DNA from: Winogradskyella sp046545555
Lineage (GTDB): Bacteria > Bacteroidota > Bacteroidia > Flavobacteriales > Flavobacteriaceae
NCBI RefSeq assembly: GCF_046545555.1
Contig: NZ_JBHZTH010000006.1
Coordinates: 1 to 64,000, forward strand
Length of the DNA: 64,000 nt
Direction: 5' to 3'
The position numbers and the translations under genes are program-made. Of the stretch, positions 54,191-63,757 are shown one piece after another; position 1 is the stretch's first letter, and every line of letters starts with the position of its first letter. The notes below the pieces were generated by a model. The model did no database searches and was not told the origin of the DNA. It saw only the letters and a list, made by a program, of their open reading frames with translations.

Positions 54191-54424
54191 CTCTTTCTCA
54201 AAAGCGGATTGTAATTTTTCTTTAGCAGAATTATCTAATGCTTCAATTTTTTCAGACCTTATAAGCTTCGTTAACTTTGTATTGCGAGCTGTGTATTTTC
54301 TGCAAGCATTACAATATAATAAATGTAAGTTGAGCTTTACTTTTTCCCAAAAGCTTGCTTCTTTATATTGTGTCTTGTCACAAACGTGATTCGCTTCTTG
54401 ACAACTTAATTTTATGTTACTCAT
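54173..54424 (-). CDS. Putative zinc-binding anti-sigma factor (ZAS-like)
   Basis: An 83-aa soluble protein. It has the HX3CX2C pattern of zinc anti-sigma factors (LHLLYCNAC, near 42-50) and an additional Cys/His group near the N-terminus (SCQEANHVC). I chose ATG 54424; an upstream open start at 54457 would overlap the sigma gene. Encoded directly downstream of the ECF sigma factor (8-nt gap), it most likely binds that sigma factor. No TM helix is present, so it may respond to a cytoplasmic signal such as redox state. Confidence 0.75.
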   Translation of the reverse strand: MSNIKLSCQEANHVCDKTQYKEASFWEKVKLNLHLLYCNACRKYTARNTKLTKLIRSEKIEALDNSAKEKLQSAFEKELAKHQ

Positions 54425-54432
54425 AATATAAT

Positions 54433-54987
54433 TTAAAACCAATTTTTTTGCATACAATCCGCTAAGGCTGTTCGCGCTCTATGGATAATTACCCAAAGGT
54501 TAGACGCTGTAATATCTAAATCATTACAAATTGTTTCTGTATCGTAACCTAATATTGTTTTCATTTTAAAAACATTAGCCTGCTTTTGAGGTAATTTTCC
54601 AAGACAGTCGTGTATGGCATCACCTAATTCAGAATTCTCTAATGTATCTTCTGCTGTTTTATCAAAAGGATCTGCAACACGTTCTTCTAACCAATCTCCT
54701 TCAGATTCTGCATCACTGTTGTAACTCATTCTAACTTCAGCTTTCCCTTTTTTAGAATTAATTTTACGATAGTGATCTATAATTTTTCGTTTCAGAATTG
54801 ATATGAGCCATGTACGTTCGCTAGCTTCACCTTTAAAGTTCGCCATCGACTTTAAACCAGCTAAAAAAGTTTCGGACACTAAATCTTGAGCGGTTTCTCT
54901 GTCACTAACACGTGTTATAGTGTAGTTAAAGAGATAATCAGAATATTGTTTTATCCAGTTGTTTGGATCTATTGTATGGTTAGCCAT
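54433..54987 (-). CDS. ECF RNA polymerase sigma factor
   Basis: A 184-aa sigma-70 family protein. Region 2 (about 15-85) contains TAQDLVSETFLAGLKSM and ERTWLISILKRKIIDHYRK; region 4 (about 120-178) contains LPQKQANVFKMKTILGYDTETICNDLDITASNLWVIIHRARTAL. The gene is paired with the zinc anti-sigma gene and probably autoregulated. A house-keeping type -7 box lies upstream. Confidence 0.92.
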   Translation of the reverse strand: MANHTIDPNNWIKQYSDYLFNYTITRVSDRETAQDLVSETFLAGLKSMANFKGEASERTWLISILKRKIIDHYRKINSKKGKAEVRMSYNSDAESEGDWLEERVADPFDKTAEDTLENSELGDAIHDCLGKLPQKQANVFKMKTILGYDTETICNDLDITASNLWVIIHRARTALADCMQKNWF

Positions 54988-55008
54988 TTTCTTTTTTCAT
55001 TGCTGAAT

Positions 55009-55016
55009 CAAAAATA
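55009..55016 (-). promoter_or_regulatory. -7 box of the ECF sigma operon
   Basis: Reads TATTTTTG on the minus strand, 22 nt before the ATG at 54987. No clear -33 box. Confidence 0.45.
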
Positions 55017-55176
55017 GGATAAAAATTTGAGATTATAATGAGCAGAGAAATATTGCATACAAACTGTTCTGTTAGACATAATTGCTTTTTTTACTATCTT
55101 TAACTTTATCAATCATTTTATTCTCTAAAAGACTATCAAGACGTATCATATTTTATTAATCACTTTTTGTTTTTGT

Positions 55177-55878
55177 ATGCTAAATGAAGTCAGTTTAGCT
55201 CAAAAAAATTCTATGGATATGCCAATTTATAATTGGAGTGACTCAATTATTGGTCAGCAAAACTCTGGTTTATTTAATGGTTTTGTATATGTTGAGAAAC
55301 ACAAAATGATTAATGACAGACATAAGTTTTTTAAGGATTTTAATTTTAGCGTAGGAAAAGTTATATATGATAATAAGCCTTTTGATAAGATTTTATTGAA
55401 GTATAATATTTATGAAGATCAATTAATTTTAAAACATTCTTTTGCACCGAACGATCCTACTGTTTTAATTGATAAGAAACGTATTGTTGAATTTAGTCTT
55501 TTGGATCATCATTTTGTGAATTTAAATATTGAGATTGAGAAAGGTAAATCTATAGCAGGCTTTTTTGAACGTTTGATAAATATAAATGAGTTACAGGTTC
55601 TAAAAAAATATCAAAAGCGTATTAGAAATAGAACAAACGAAAAAATTCAGTACCAGGAGTTTACAGATGATAATCAATATTATGTTAAAGTCGATGAAAC
55701 TTATGTGCCCATTAAGAACCCTAAAAAATTATCAAAACAGTTTTCGAGTTATAAGGAGATAATAAATTCGATTCTTTTAGATGATGAGGCTATCAATAAG
55801 AGTAGTTATGAGGAGTATTTAATAAAAGTTTTTACAGCAATTGCCAAGAATAAAAAATCAGTGAATACTAAATCATGA
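55177..55878 (+). CDS. Hypothetical exported protein, first gene of a TonB-receptor operon
   Basis: At least 233 aa with no domain I recognise; it is Lys/Ile/Asn-rich and mostly beta/alpha mixed. From the first ATG (55177) it lacks a signal peptide, but the frame is open upstream to 55129 and encodes KTYHILLITFCFCMLNEVSLAQ, a good signal peptide ending in a normal cleavage site. Translation from a rare codon (ATC at 55135 or ATT at 55150) would supply it. The stop codon overlaps the TonB-receptor start (ATGA), so the two are coupled and likely work together. Confidence 0.72.
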   Translation: MLNEVSLAQKNSMDMPIYNWSDSIIGQQNSGLFNGFVYVEKHKMINDRHKFFKDFNFSVGKVIYDNKPFDKILLKYNIYEDQLILKHSFAPNDPTVLIDKKRIVEFSLLDHHFVNLNIEIEKGKSIAGFFERLININELQVLKKYQKRIRNRTNEKIQYQEFTDDNQYYVKVDETYVPIKNPKKLSKQFSSYKEIINSILLDDEAINKSSYEEYLIKVFTAIAKNKKSVNTKS

Positions 55879-58649
55879 GGTTGAAACTAATTTTATTTTC
55901 ATTTATAGTGCTAATCTCTTCAATGGCTATATCTCAAGATAAAACTGAAAAGTTCTCTTTTGATTTTAATAATCTTCCTTTAAAAGTTGTATTAAATGAG
56001 ATTGAATCTGCTTCAAAATATAAATTCTTCTTTTCAGAAACTTGGTTGAATGAAATCAATATTACAAAATCATATAGCAATCAGCCTATAGATGAAATTT
56101 TAATAGACCTCTTTAATAATACATTGCTCAACTATTATATTTTACCGAGTAATCAGATTATTCTAACTCAAAACAGTATTATTTATGATGAGCTACCAGG
56201 AAATTATTTTGGTGCAGACCAAACAATTTCCGATAGTAAAGTAGTTCAGGACACAGTTGCCGAAACTGCGCCAATTTTTATAAATAGGAATGAACAATCA
56301 GTTCAGAAAACTAAAACGGTAAGAATAGGCAAAGAGCGCAAAGGATTTACTAAAAGCCGTTACAAATTGTCTGGAGTGATTACAGATGTAGATACAGGTA
56401 AACCTATTTCTAATTTGGCTTTAGTAGTAAAATCTAAAAATTTAGGAACGGTCACAGCATCTAATGGTTCGTATGAGATTTATTTACCTGCTGGTGTTAA
56501 TCTTTTAGAAACAAGTGGACTTGGCACCGAGAAAAGACAAACACGTATTATTATTTATGAAGATGGTACATTTAATCTTAATTTAAGAAGTCAATTTGAA
56601 GCATTGAGCGAGGTTGTTTTACAATCTCAAGGAGTTAAAAATGTTGAAGACACTAATGTAGGAAGGACCCAAATAAGTACTGAAGATTCGAAAAATATTC
56701 CTCTAGTTTTAGGAGAACGCGACGTACTTAAGGTAGCTACATTACAACCAGGTATTACCACGGCTGGTGAAGGTGCTACGGGTTTCAATGTGAGAGGTGG
56801 TAAAACCGATCAGAATTTGATACTATTAGAAGACGGAGTTATTTATAACCCATCACACTTCTTTGGTATTTTTCAGGCATTAAATCCTTTGGTAGTCAGC
56901 AACGTAAATATTTATAAGGGAAACATCCCTGCTGAATTTGGAGGACGTATATCTTCTGTTTTTGATATTGAGACAAAAGATGCTGATAAAAATAAATTTG
57001 GGGCCGATATTTCAGTTGGTCCTGTCACTGCAAATGTTGTTGTCGAAACACCAATAATAAAAGAAAAATCTGGTCTGTTAATAGGTGCCAGAGGCACCTA
57101 TTCTGATTGGGTGTTAAATGCACTTAATGAGGCGGATTTAGAAAATAGCCAGGCCTCATTTTATGATTTCGTTGTAAAATACAATCATAAAATAAATGAT
57201 AAAAATGAAGTACAAGCACTGGGTTATTATAGCAAAGATAATTTTAGTATTACTTCAGATTCATTATTTGGATATAGCAATAGATTAGTTTCATTAAAAT
57301 GGCAACATCAATTTAATGATAAAAATGATGCCACCCTGATTTTAAGTAATAGTCAGTATAAGTTCAATATTGATTATGAGAATACCATCAATGATGACTT
57401 TGTACAAAGTTTTCAAATAGATGAGACTGCATTAAAATTAAAATTAGATTATGCCTTAAATAAAGCTCATGCTATTTCTTATGGTTTGTCTGGAAAACTC
57501 TACGGAATATTTCCAGGGAGGATTGAACCACAAGGCCAAAATAACCAAATAACACCTGTAAATCTTTCTAAGGAACAAGGAGTAGAGGGTGGCGTATTTA
57601 TTTCAGACGTGTATAAAGTTAATGATAAATTACTTTTAGATTTTGGATTACGGTTTTCCTTTTTTGCAGCATTAGGGGAAGCAGAAAAAAGAGTATATGC
57701 AGAAGGAACTCCGCGCTCTGAAAGTACTGTAATTGATACTGTAAGGTATGCTAAGAATGAAATTATTAAAACTTATGGTGGACCAGAATTTAGATTAGCA
57801 GCAAGATATTTGCTGTCTGAGGATTTATCTATAAAAGCGAGTGCAAACAATACGTTTCAATATATCCATACCTTATCTAATAATACGACTGTTTCTCCTA
57901 TAGATATATGGAAGTTGTCAGATAATTTTATTGAGCCACAACAAGCAACTCAAGTATCTTTGGGTTTATACAAGAACCTTAATATCAACGCCTACGAACT
58001 CAGTTTAGAGGGATTTTATAAATGGCAAAAAAATACCTTAGATTTTAAAACAGGTGCTGATATTCAATTAAACGAAGCTGTTGAGACTGAAGTTTTACAA
58101 GGCTCTGGTAGAGCATATGGTGTAGAGCTTTTATTAAAAAAGAATCTTGGCGATTTAACAGGATGGCTTGGATATACTTATTCTAGATCATTTTTTAAAT
58201 TAGATAGTCAGTTTTTAGAAGAACGTGTTAACGATGGTCAGTTTTTCCCATCTAATTACGATAAGCCTCATGATGTTAGTTTGGTTCTTAATTATAAGTT
58301 ATCGCAACGTATAAGTATATCGAGTAATTTTTTATATCAAACAGGTCGACCAGTTACCTTTCCAACTGGAAATTTCCAATTTAATGGCGGTGAGTTTGTT
58401 CAATATAGTGATAGAAATCAATTTAGAATACCAGATTATTACAGACTCGATCTAGGCTTTAATTTTGAAGGTAATCATAAGAAAAATAAGTTGGCACATA
58501 GTTACTGGAGTTTATCGGTTTATAATGCTTTAGGTAGAAACAATCCATATTCGGTATTTTTTGTAAACGAAGATGGTGACATAAAAGCGTTGCAAAGTTC
58601 AATCTTTAATATACCTGTACCTTCAATAACATATAATATTAGTTTTTAA
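55875..58649 (+). CDS. TonB-dependent receptor with N-terminal STN and carboxypeptidase-like domains
   Basis: A 924-aa outer-membrane receptor. Signal peptide (about 1-20), STN/secretin-like domain (about 25-85), a carboxypeptidase-D regulatory-like domain (about 168-250, KLSGVITDVDTGKPISNLAL), plug domain (about 265-370, VRGGKTDQNLILLEDGVIYNPSHFFG) and a beta-barrel to the terminal Phe. STN domains usually signal to an anti-sigma factor; here no FecR gene is adjacent. A DUF4249 lipoprotein and an MG2-like protein follow, a recurrent set in Bacteroidota. The ligand is unknown. Confidence 0.92.
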   Translation: MRLKLILFSFIVLISSMAISQDKTEKFSFDFNNLPLKVVLNEIESASKYKFFFSETWLNEINITKSYSNQPIDEILIDLFNNTLLNYYILPSNQIILTQNSIIYDELPGNYFGADQTISDSKVVQDTVAETAPIFINRNEQSVQKTKTVRIGKERKGFTKSRYKLSGVITDVDTGKPISNLALVVKSKNLGTVTASNGSYEIYLPAGVNLLETSGLGTEKRQTRIIIYEDGTFNLNLRSQFEALSEVVLQSQGVKNVEDTNVGRTQISTEDSKNIPLVLGERDVLKVATLQPGITTAGEGATGFNVRGGKTDQNLILLEDGVIYNPSHFFGIFQALNPLVVSNVNIYKGNIPAEFGGRISSVFDIETKDADKNKFGADISVGPVTANVVVETPIIKEKSGLLIGARGTYSDWVLNALNEADLENSQASFYDFVVKYNHKINDKNEVQALGYYSKDNFSITSDSLFGYSNRLVSLKWQHQFNDKNDATLILSNSQYKFNIDYENTINDDFVQSFQIDETALKLKLDYALNKAHAISYGLSGKLYGIFPGRIEPQGQNNQITPVNLSKEQGVEGGVFISDVYKVNDKLLLDFGLRFSFFAALGEAEKRVYAEGTPRSESTVIDTVRYAKNEIIKTYGGPEFRLAARYLLSEDLSIKASANNTFQYIHTLSNNTTVSPIDIWKLSDNFIEPQQATQVSLGLYKNLNINAYELSLEGFYKWQKNTLDFKTGADIQLNEAVETEVLQGSGRAYGVELLLKKNLGDLTGWLGYTYSRSFFKLDSQFLEERVNDGQFFPSNYDKPHDVSLVLNYKLSQRISISSNFLYQTGRPVTFPTGNFQFNGGEFVQYSDRNQFRIPDYYRLDLGFNFEGNHKKNKLAHSYWSLSVYNALGRNNPYSVFFVNEDGDIKALQSSIFNIPVPSITYNISF

Positions 58650-58650
58650 A

Positions 58651-59889
58651 ATGAAAAGGATTAATAACGTATTTATATCAATTAATAACTACCTATTCGG
58701 TATAGTTATGATTTTTGGTATTTTAATATGCAATCAATCTTGCATAGAGCCTTATGAAGGTGCGGTAGACAGTTTTGAAGATGTTTTAGTTATAAACGCT
58801 ATTGTAACGAATGAACTAAAACGACAAGAAATTTATCTAACCAGATCATATAGATTTGAAGATGAAGAACCACCTTTAGAAACTGGCGCAACAGTTAGTA
58901 TTAGAACTGATGATGGTTTTGATTTTGGTTTTGAAGAAACGGAGCCTGGTGTCTATAAGTCGATACAAGCGTTTGCAGCTCAATTGGATAAGGCATATAC
59001 ACTTCATATTATGACCGAGTCTGGAAGGGAGTATGCATCAAGACCTATGGAACTTCCTGTAGCTAGCACAAGTATTGATGATATGGCTGCAAACAGAATA
59101 ATAAATGATGATGGTGAGGAAGGTATTTCAATTGATATTAATAGTTTTGACCCAACAGGATCTTCAAAGTATTACAGACACGATTTTATTGAGACCTTTA
59201 AAATTATTGCACCTTTATGGAGTCCCTTCGATGCTGTTTTTGAAATTGAAGGTCTAAATGAATATTCGATACCAGTTATTCTTAGGGAGCAAGAAGAACG
59301 TACCTGTTATGGTACAAACAAATCTACAGCCATAAATGTATTTAGTACACTTGCACTCGCAGAAGATAGACTTCAAAATTACAGTGTTAGATTTATAAAT
59401 AGGGATGATTATATACTCACTTATCGCTATAGTATTTTAGTAAGACAATATGTACAGTCACCAGAGACCTTTGCTTATTATGATATTTTAAAAGGTCTAA
59501 CGCAATCTTCTACAACAGTTTTTTCTGAGGATCAGCCAGGCTTTTTAGCAGGTAATGTGACGTCGGTAACTAATCCTAATGAAAATGTAGCTGGCTTTTT
59601 TGAAGTTTCGACAGTTGCAGAAGAACGATTGTTCTTCAGTTGGGATGATTTTTTTCCTGGTGAAGACTTACCTCCGCATATTATTCAATGCCTATTTCAA
59701 AAACCATCCTCATCTGGTACTATTGGAACTCGTAATTTGGTCAATATAATTAGAGAAAATAAGATGAGGTTTTATGATTTTAATACAAATCCACAACCTG
59801 GAGAAGGAGAATATATTATGGTTTTACCAGAGTGTGGAGATTGTACAACTTTAGGAAGTAACATAATACCAGATTTTTGGATTGAATAG
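58651..59889 (+). CDS. DUF4249 family lipoprotein
   Basis: A 412-aa lipoprotein (lipobox NQSC, Cys31) with the DUF4249 N-terminal pattern (VINAIVTNELKRQEIYLTRSY) and an Ig-like beta-sandwich. Late cysteines in LPECGDCTTLG fit the family's C-terminal motif. It starts 1 nt after the receptor stop codon. Members are usually encoded beside TonB receptors and probably sit on the cell surface as receptor partners (inference from context). Confidence 0.88.
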   Translation: MKRINNVFISINNYLFGIVMIFGILICNQSCIEPYEGAVDSFEDVLVINAIVTNELKRQEIYLTRSYRFEDEEPPLETGATVSIRTDDGFDFGFEETEPGVYKSIQAFAAQLDKAYTLHIMTESGREYASRPMELPVASTSIDDMAANRIINDDGEEGISIDINSFDPTGSSKYYRHDFIETFKIIAPLWSPFDAVFEIEGLNEYSIPVILREQEERTCYGTNKSTAINVFSTLALAEDRLQNYSVRFINRDDYILTYRYSILVRQYVQSPETFAYYDILKGLTQSSTTVFSEDQPGFLAGNVTSVTNPNENVAGFFEVSTVAEERLFFSWDDFFPGEDLPPHIIQCLFQKPSSSGTIGTRNLVNIIRENKMRFYDFNTNPQPGEGEYIMVLPECGDCTTLGSNIIPDFWIE

Positions 59890-61639
59890 TAGATTGATTA
59901 AATATTGCCTGTTTTTAATAGCCTTATTGGTCTGTAATTCAGCTATTGGGCAAAAAGTCGATGCTGATGATTTAGCTCCAAATGAATCTATTTATATCGA
60001 TATTAATGCATCACTTATCTTTACGGGTGAGTATTTATACTATTCTTTATATTGTTTTGATACGACTGCTAAAAACTTCAGTCAATTAAGTCAGATGGCT
60101 TATGTAGAGCTTGTAGGTAAAAATGGAACGCGTGTTTTTAAACATAAAATAAAACTTGAAAAGGGGAGAGGATATTCCGATTATTTTTTGCCTGTAGATG
60201 TACAATCCGGAAATTATAAATTAATCGCCTATACAAATTGGATGCGTAATGCTGACCGAAGTCTTTTGGGTGTCGCAGATATTAGTATTATAAATCCGTA
60301 TCAAGCTAATATTAAAAGTCGGAGCATTCCTAGTACTCAAAAAACGGAAGTTAGTAATGATTCAATCACGGCATTAATAAATGAGAACAATAATTCAGTT
60401 ATAGATTTAAAATTTAATAATCAAGATTTTAAGAAAAGAGAAAAAGTGATTATGCAACTCAGATCTTTTTCTCAATCAATTAAGGATCTGTCTGGTACGT
60501 ATTCAGTTAGTGTTAAAAGAAAAACAGGTATTCCATCACCAGATCGCATCAAGTCTGTTGATTATTTTAATGCTATGCAGGTGTCGACAACAGAACTGAC
60601 TATTTTAAATTCGGATGCAAAACTACCAGAGTTAAGAGGAGAATTGTTTAAGGGTAAAATCACCTCTAATGATAACGCTTCAGTAAAACAACTCAAAGTT
60701 GCCATATCGATAGGTGAAGAAAATAAAATACTTAGAATCGCTGAAGTAAATTCGAAGGGCTTCTTTTATTTTTATATCGATGGCTATTATTATTCTAAAG
60801 AAGTATACATGCAAGTATTAAATGCAAATACGGATGATTACAAGATTGAACTTATACCTAAAACAAATCTTAATATATCTGAATTTGAATTTGAAGTCTT
60901 AAACTTACAACCAGAATGGAAGCAAAATATAATAGATCAAAGCGTATATAATCAAATTGAAAGTGCCTATTTTGAATTTAGATCTGATTCACTGTTTTTG
61001 TCTTCTTCAAAGAACTTTTTTAAAAACCGTGAGTTTGTAGCCTATAATTTAGATGACTATACTAGATTTAAGACTATAAAGGAAACCGTCAAAGAGTTTA
61101 TAAAGACTACATCAATAAGAAAAGATGATGAAGACGGAGAAGTTTTTGAAGTTCAAGGCTATGAATTTGACACAAAATCTGGGATTAAACCACTTGTAAT
61201 ATTAGATGGTATTATGATTGATAATCATAGTTTAATTATGGATTATGATGCTACTGCAATCTCTGAAATAAAGGTGTATAGAGATCAATTTGTGATTGAT
61301 CTAGAGGTTTTTCAAGGGGCTATTATTATAAGTTCTAAAGATGAATTAGATAGTAATTTATTCATTGAAAATAGTGGTTTACAAAAAGTAGAAGTCTTAA
61401 AACCCGAGATAAAAAAGAACTATTACAAACAGCAATACACTGAAAAAAATAAGGACTCAAGATTACCAGATTATAGACAGCAATTATTGTGGATTCCTAA
61501 TTTAGAAATGTCTAAAGAAACTCGAAAAGAAATTATTTTTTATACCTCTGATGTTAGTGGTACTTATGAAGTAAAGTTGGAAGGAATGTCTACCAATGGA
61601 ATACCAGTATCAATAAAAAAATATTTTAAAGTCAATTAA
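59882..61639 (+). CDS. MG2-domain-like exported protein
   Basis: A 585-aa exported protein. It begins with a TTG (59882); TTG 59894 is an equally open start and gives a cleaner signal peptide (LIKYCLFLIALLVCNSAIGQ). The segment IYIDINASLIFTGEYLYYSLYCFD followed by GNYKLIAYTNWMRN resembles the MG2 (alpha-2-macroglobulin N-terminal) domain found in Bacteroidota TonB-linked proteins. The end (LLWIPNLEMSKETRKEIIFY...) resembles a last Ig-like domain. A plug-like segment (ILDGIMIDNHSLIMDYDATA) lies near 435-455. Function unknown. Confidence 0.78.
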   Translation: MNSRLIKYCLFLIALLVCNSAIGQKVDADDLAPNESIYIDINASLIFTGEYLYYSLYCFDTTAKNFSQLSQMAYVELVGKNGTRVFKHKIKLEKGRGYSDYFLPVDVQSGNYKLIAYTNWMRNADRSLLGVADISIINPYQANIKSRSIPSTQKTEVSNDSITALINENNNSVIDLKFNNQDFKKREKVIMQLRSFSQSIKDLSGTYSVSVKRKTGIPSPDRIKSVDYFNAMQVSTTELTILNSDAKLPELRGELFKGKITSNDNASVKQLKVAISIGEENKILRIAEVNSKGFFYFYIDGYYYSKEVYMQVLNANTDDYKIELIPKTNLNISEFEFEVLNLQPEWKQNIIDQSVYNQIESAYFEFRSDSLFLSSSKNFFKNREFVAYNLDDYTRFKTIKETVKEFIKTTSIRKDDEDGEVFEVQGYEFDTKSGIKPLVILDGIMIDNHSLIMDYDATAISEIKVYRDQFVIDLEVFQGAIIISSKDELDSNLFIENSGLQKVEVLKPEIKKNYYKQQYTEKNKDSRLPDYRQQLLWIPNLEMSKETRKEIIFYTSDVSGTYEVKLEGMSTNGIPVSIKKYFKVN

Positions 61640-62817
61640 AAACCAATCGTCCAACCTTCGGCCCAAAATGGTAAAGTATTTCTATTACCAGAACCATTTG
61701 TAATTCCTTGTGAATAGAATGAAGCAGATCCTGTGTAATTTGTTTCCATAAAGTTTGGTGTGGGATTATCAAATTCAATATTATTTATAACTAAGTTACC
61801 ATCATCAACCATTATCGATTCAAAATTAGTATCTATATTAATTCCTAATCCTACCTGTGCAATGTATATATTATTTAATTCAAAATTTCCTCCACCATCA
61901 GTATAAAAAAGTCCACTATTAGAAAAAGTATCAATTATCGAAACATTTTCAATAATAACATTAGACATTGGTTCTGCAGTAAAGTCTAAAGCGTTATTTC
62001 CCATGTATATTCCAACATTTGTTTGGTTAGATAAAAACCATGATGTTCCAGAACCATTCCAACCTCCCGAAGCTTTTACACCAAACTGATTAACATTTAA
62101 TGAGACTAGATTAGTAGCTGTTATATTGCCACCAAAAATTTCAAAACCATTTCCTAAACTTTCATAGGCTTGTATATTTTGAATGTCTGTAAATGAGCCT
62201 ACACCATAGAATGTTAAGGCATTAAATCGAAATTCATTTCTAAAAAGCGCACCTGTATATTCTAATCTTAAATATCGAATATTACCCGAGGATGTACCAG
62301 TATTTGTGCCGCCATAAAAGATATCTCCAAGATCAGATCTTGCATTTATTCCATTATTAGTTGGTGCTTGTCCACATATTATTACTCCGCCCCAATCTCC
62401 GGGTTGTGGGTTATCACTATCTGAAGTAATTACTACAGGAGCATTGGCGTTACCTAGTACAAATAATTTTCCGCCTTGTGCAACGGCAATATAGGCGTCA
62501 CTATTTGGCACCGCTTTTATAACAGTTCCTGCTTCGATTTCTAATTCGGCACCATCTCTAACAATGTACGGACCCGTTAATTTATATTCAATATCAGCAC
62601 TCAAAATACGACGTGTTACTAAAAAGCCTTCTAAAGCATTTTCGTCAAGACAATTTGCAAAACAAATACCACCACAATCAATACCATTCTCGTCTCCATT
62701 TCTAATACCATCATCGCAAGTGATGACTTGTTCTACAATTTTGTCATCGTCGGAGCACGATACTGTTACGAGTAATAATGTAAATACAAGTATTTGTTTA
62801 AACATCGATTTTAGCAT
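61636..62817 (-). CDS. Lipoprotein with Cys-rich motif and right-handed beta-helix-like repeats
   Basis: A 393-aa lipoprotein (lipobox TVSC, Cys21). Just after it comes the motif CDDGIRNGDENGIDCGGICFANC, a Cys-rich segment seen in many Bacteroidota surface proteins. The rest is Gly/Asn/Ile-rich with short repeated strands (GDWGGVIICG, GSFTDIQNIQAYES, NVIIENVSIID), typical of a beta-helix. No catalytic motif was found. Its last codons overlap the convergent MG2-like gene by 4 nt. Confidence 0.8.
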   Translation of the reverse strand: MLKSMFKQILVFTLLLVTVSCSDDDKIVEQVITCDDGIRNGDENGIDCGGICFANCLDENALEGFLVTRRILSADIEYKLTGPYIVRDGAELEIEAGTVIKAVPNSDAYIAVAQGGKLFVLGNANAPVVITSDSDNPQPGDWGGVIICGQAPTNNGINARSDLGDIFYGGTNTGTSSGNIRYLRLEYTGALFRNEFRFNALTFYGVGSFTDIQNIQAYESLGNGFEIFGGNITATNLVSLNVNQFGVKASGGWNGSGTSWFLSNQTNVGIYMGNNALDFTAEPMSNVIIENVSIIDTFSNSGLFYTDGGGNFELNNIYIAQVGLGINIDTNFESIMVDDGNLVINNIEFDNPTPNFMETNYTGSASFYSQGITNGSGNRNTLPFWAEGWTIGF

Positions 62818-62826
62818 ATTTACAAT

Positions 62827-62854
62827 GATTAACTATGTATGCTACAAGTTAATC
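62827..62854 (-). terminator. Weak inverted repeat between methyltransferase and beta-helix genes
   Basis: GATTAACT / AGTTAATC with a 12-nt loop lies directly after the methyltransferase stop codon and before the beta-helix lipoprotein gene on the same strand. It lacks a clear T run on the minus strand, so a protein-binding site is an alternative. Confidence 0.35.
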
Positions 62855-62856
62855 AA

Positions 62857-63747
62857 TTAATTTTTTTTATCAGATTTTGTAGCACTTATTATATAGTAAC
62901 CAAAACTCTTCATATGTAGACCGGTTAGTAATGCATAGAATGAACCTTTTAAGTTATGTAGACTTTCTCGTTTTAGTGTTTTAAAACTTAAAAGTTTTTT
63001 TAGAATAAATCCTGTTATTGCAAATGGCACATGTAATACGGAAGGAGCAACTCTAAATGACGCATCTTCAATTTTAATGTTATTAAATTCGAGTTCTTCT
63101 AGCTTTTTCTTAATAAATGTATGTGTTTCAAGTTTCTCTAAACTCCAATGGTTACAGAGTTTATTGTAAGAATATTTTCCACCTTTACAGAGTTCGCTTT
63201 CTTCTTTTTTTAGAAATGCATCAGCGATAACTAATCGTCCACCAGGTTTTAAAATACGGTGTGCTTCTTTTAATGAGTTTGCATCATGACCAGAATGGCA
63301 AAAACTTTCAATAGCCACTGCAGAGTCAAAAGAATTAGACTGAAAAGAGGTATTATTATAGTTTTCTTTTAGAATAATACCATTCTTGCCTTTGAGTAAC
63401 TCATTGCCTTGTTGTACCTGAAAACCAGATAAAGTCACTCCATAAGCAATCACATTTTTATATAGCTTTAATGCATGTCGCATTGTGCCTCCCATGCCAC
63501 AACCTAAGTCGATTAACCTATTTTTTGTCGTTCCAATGTTTAGTCGCTTAATGACCTGGGTGTTCATTTCATTAAGCATGGAATCTCTTTTGAATGGGTT
63601 TGTTTTTAAAGGAATAAAATAACCAAAATGCATGTTGTAATCATTACTCCAAAATTCATAATCTTCTGTAGCCTCATTATAGAAGTCTACCATTTCTATT
63701 TTATTTTGTTCTGAATAGTCGTTTAATGTTATTGTTTGTGTTTTCAT
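62857..63747 (-). CDS. Class I SAM-dependent methyltransferase (UbiE/sterol-methyltransferase-like)
   Basis: A 296-aa enzyme. The SAM motif LIDLGCGMGGTMRHALK (about 77-93), GVTLSGFQVQQGNELL, the acidic motif SAVAIESFCHSGHD and LKPGGRLVIADAF are those of small-molecule C- or O-methyltransferases such as sterol C24 or tocopherol-type enzymes. The C-terminal part (SVLHVPFAITGFILKKL) is hydrophobic, suggesting a lipid-like substrate. It starts 10 nt after the stop of the membrane protein gene that runs off the window, so they probably form one operon. Confidence 0.9.
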   Translation of the reverse strand: MKTQTITLNDYSEQNKIEMVDFYNEATEDYEFWSNDYNMHFGYFIPLKTNPFKRDSMLNEMNTQVIKRLNIGTTKNRLIDLGCGMGGTMRHALKLYKNVIAYGVTLSGFQVQQGNELLKGKNGIILKENYNNTSFQSNSFDSAVAIESFCHSGHDANSLKEAHRILKPGGRLVIADAFLKKEESELCKGGKYSYNKLCNHWSLEKLETHTFIKKKLEELEFNNIKIEDASFRVAPSVLHVPFAITGFILKKLLSFKTLKRESLHNLKGSFYALLTGLHMKSFGYYIISATKSDKKN

Positions 63748-63757
63748 GATTTCGATT

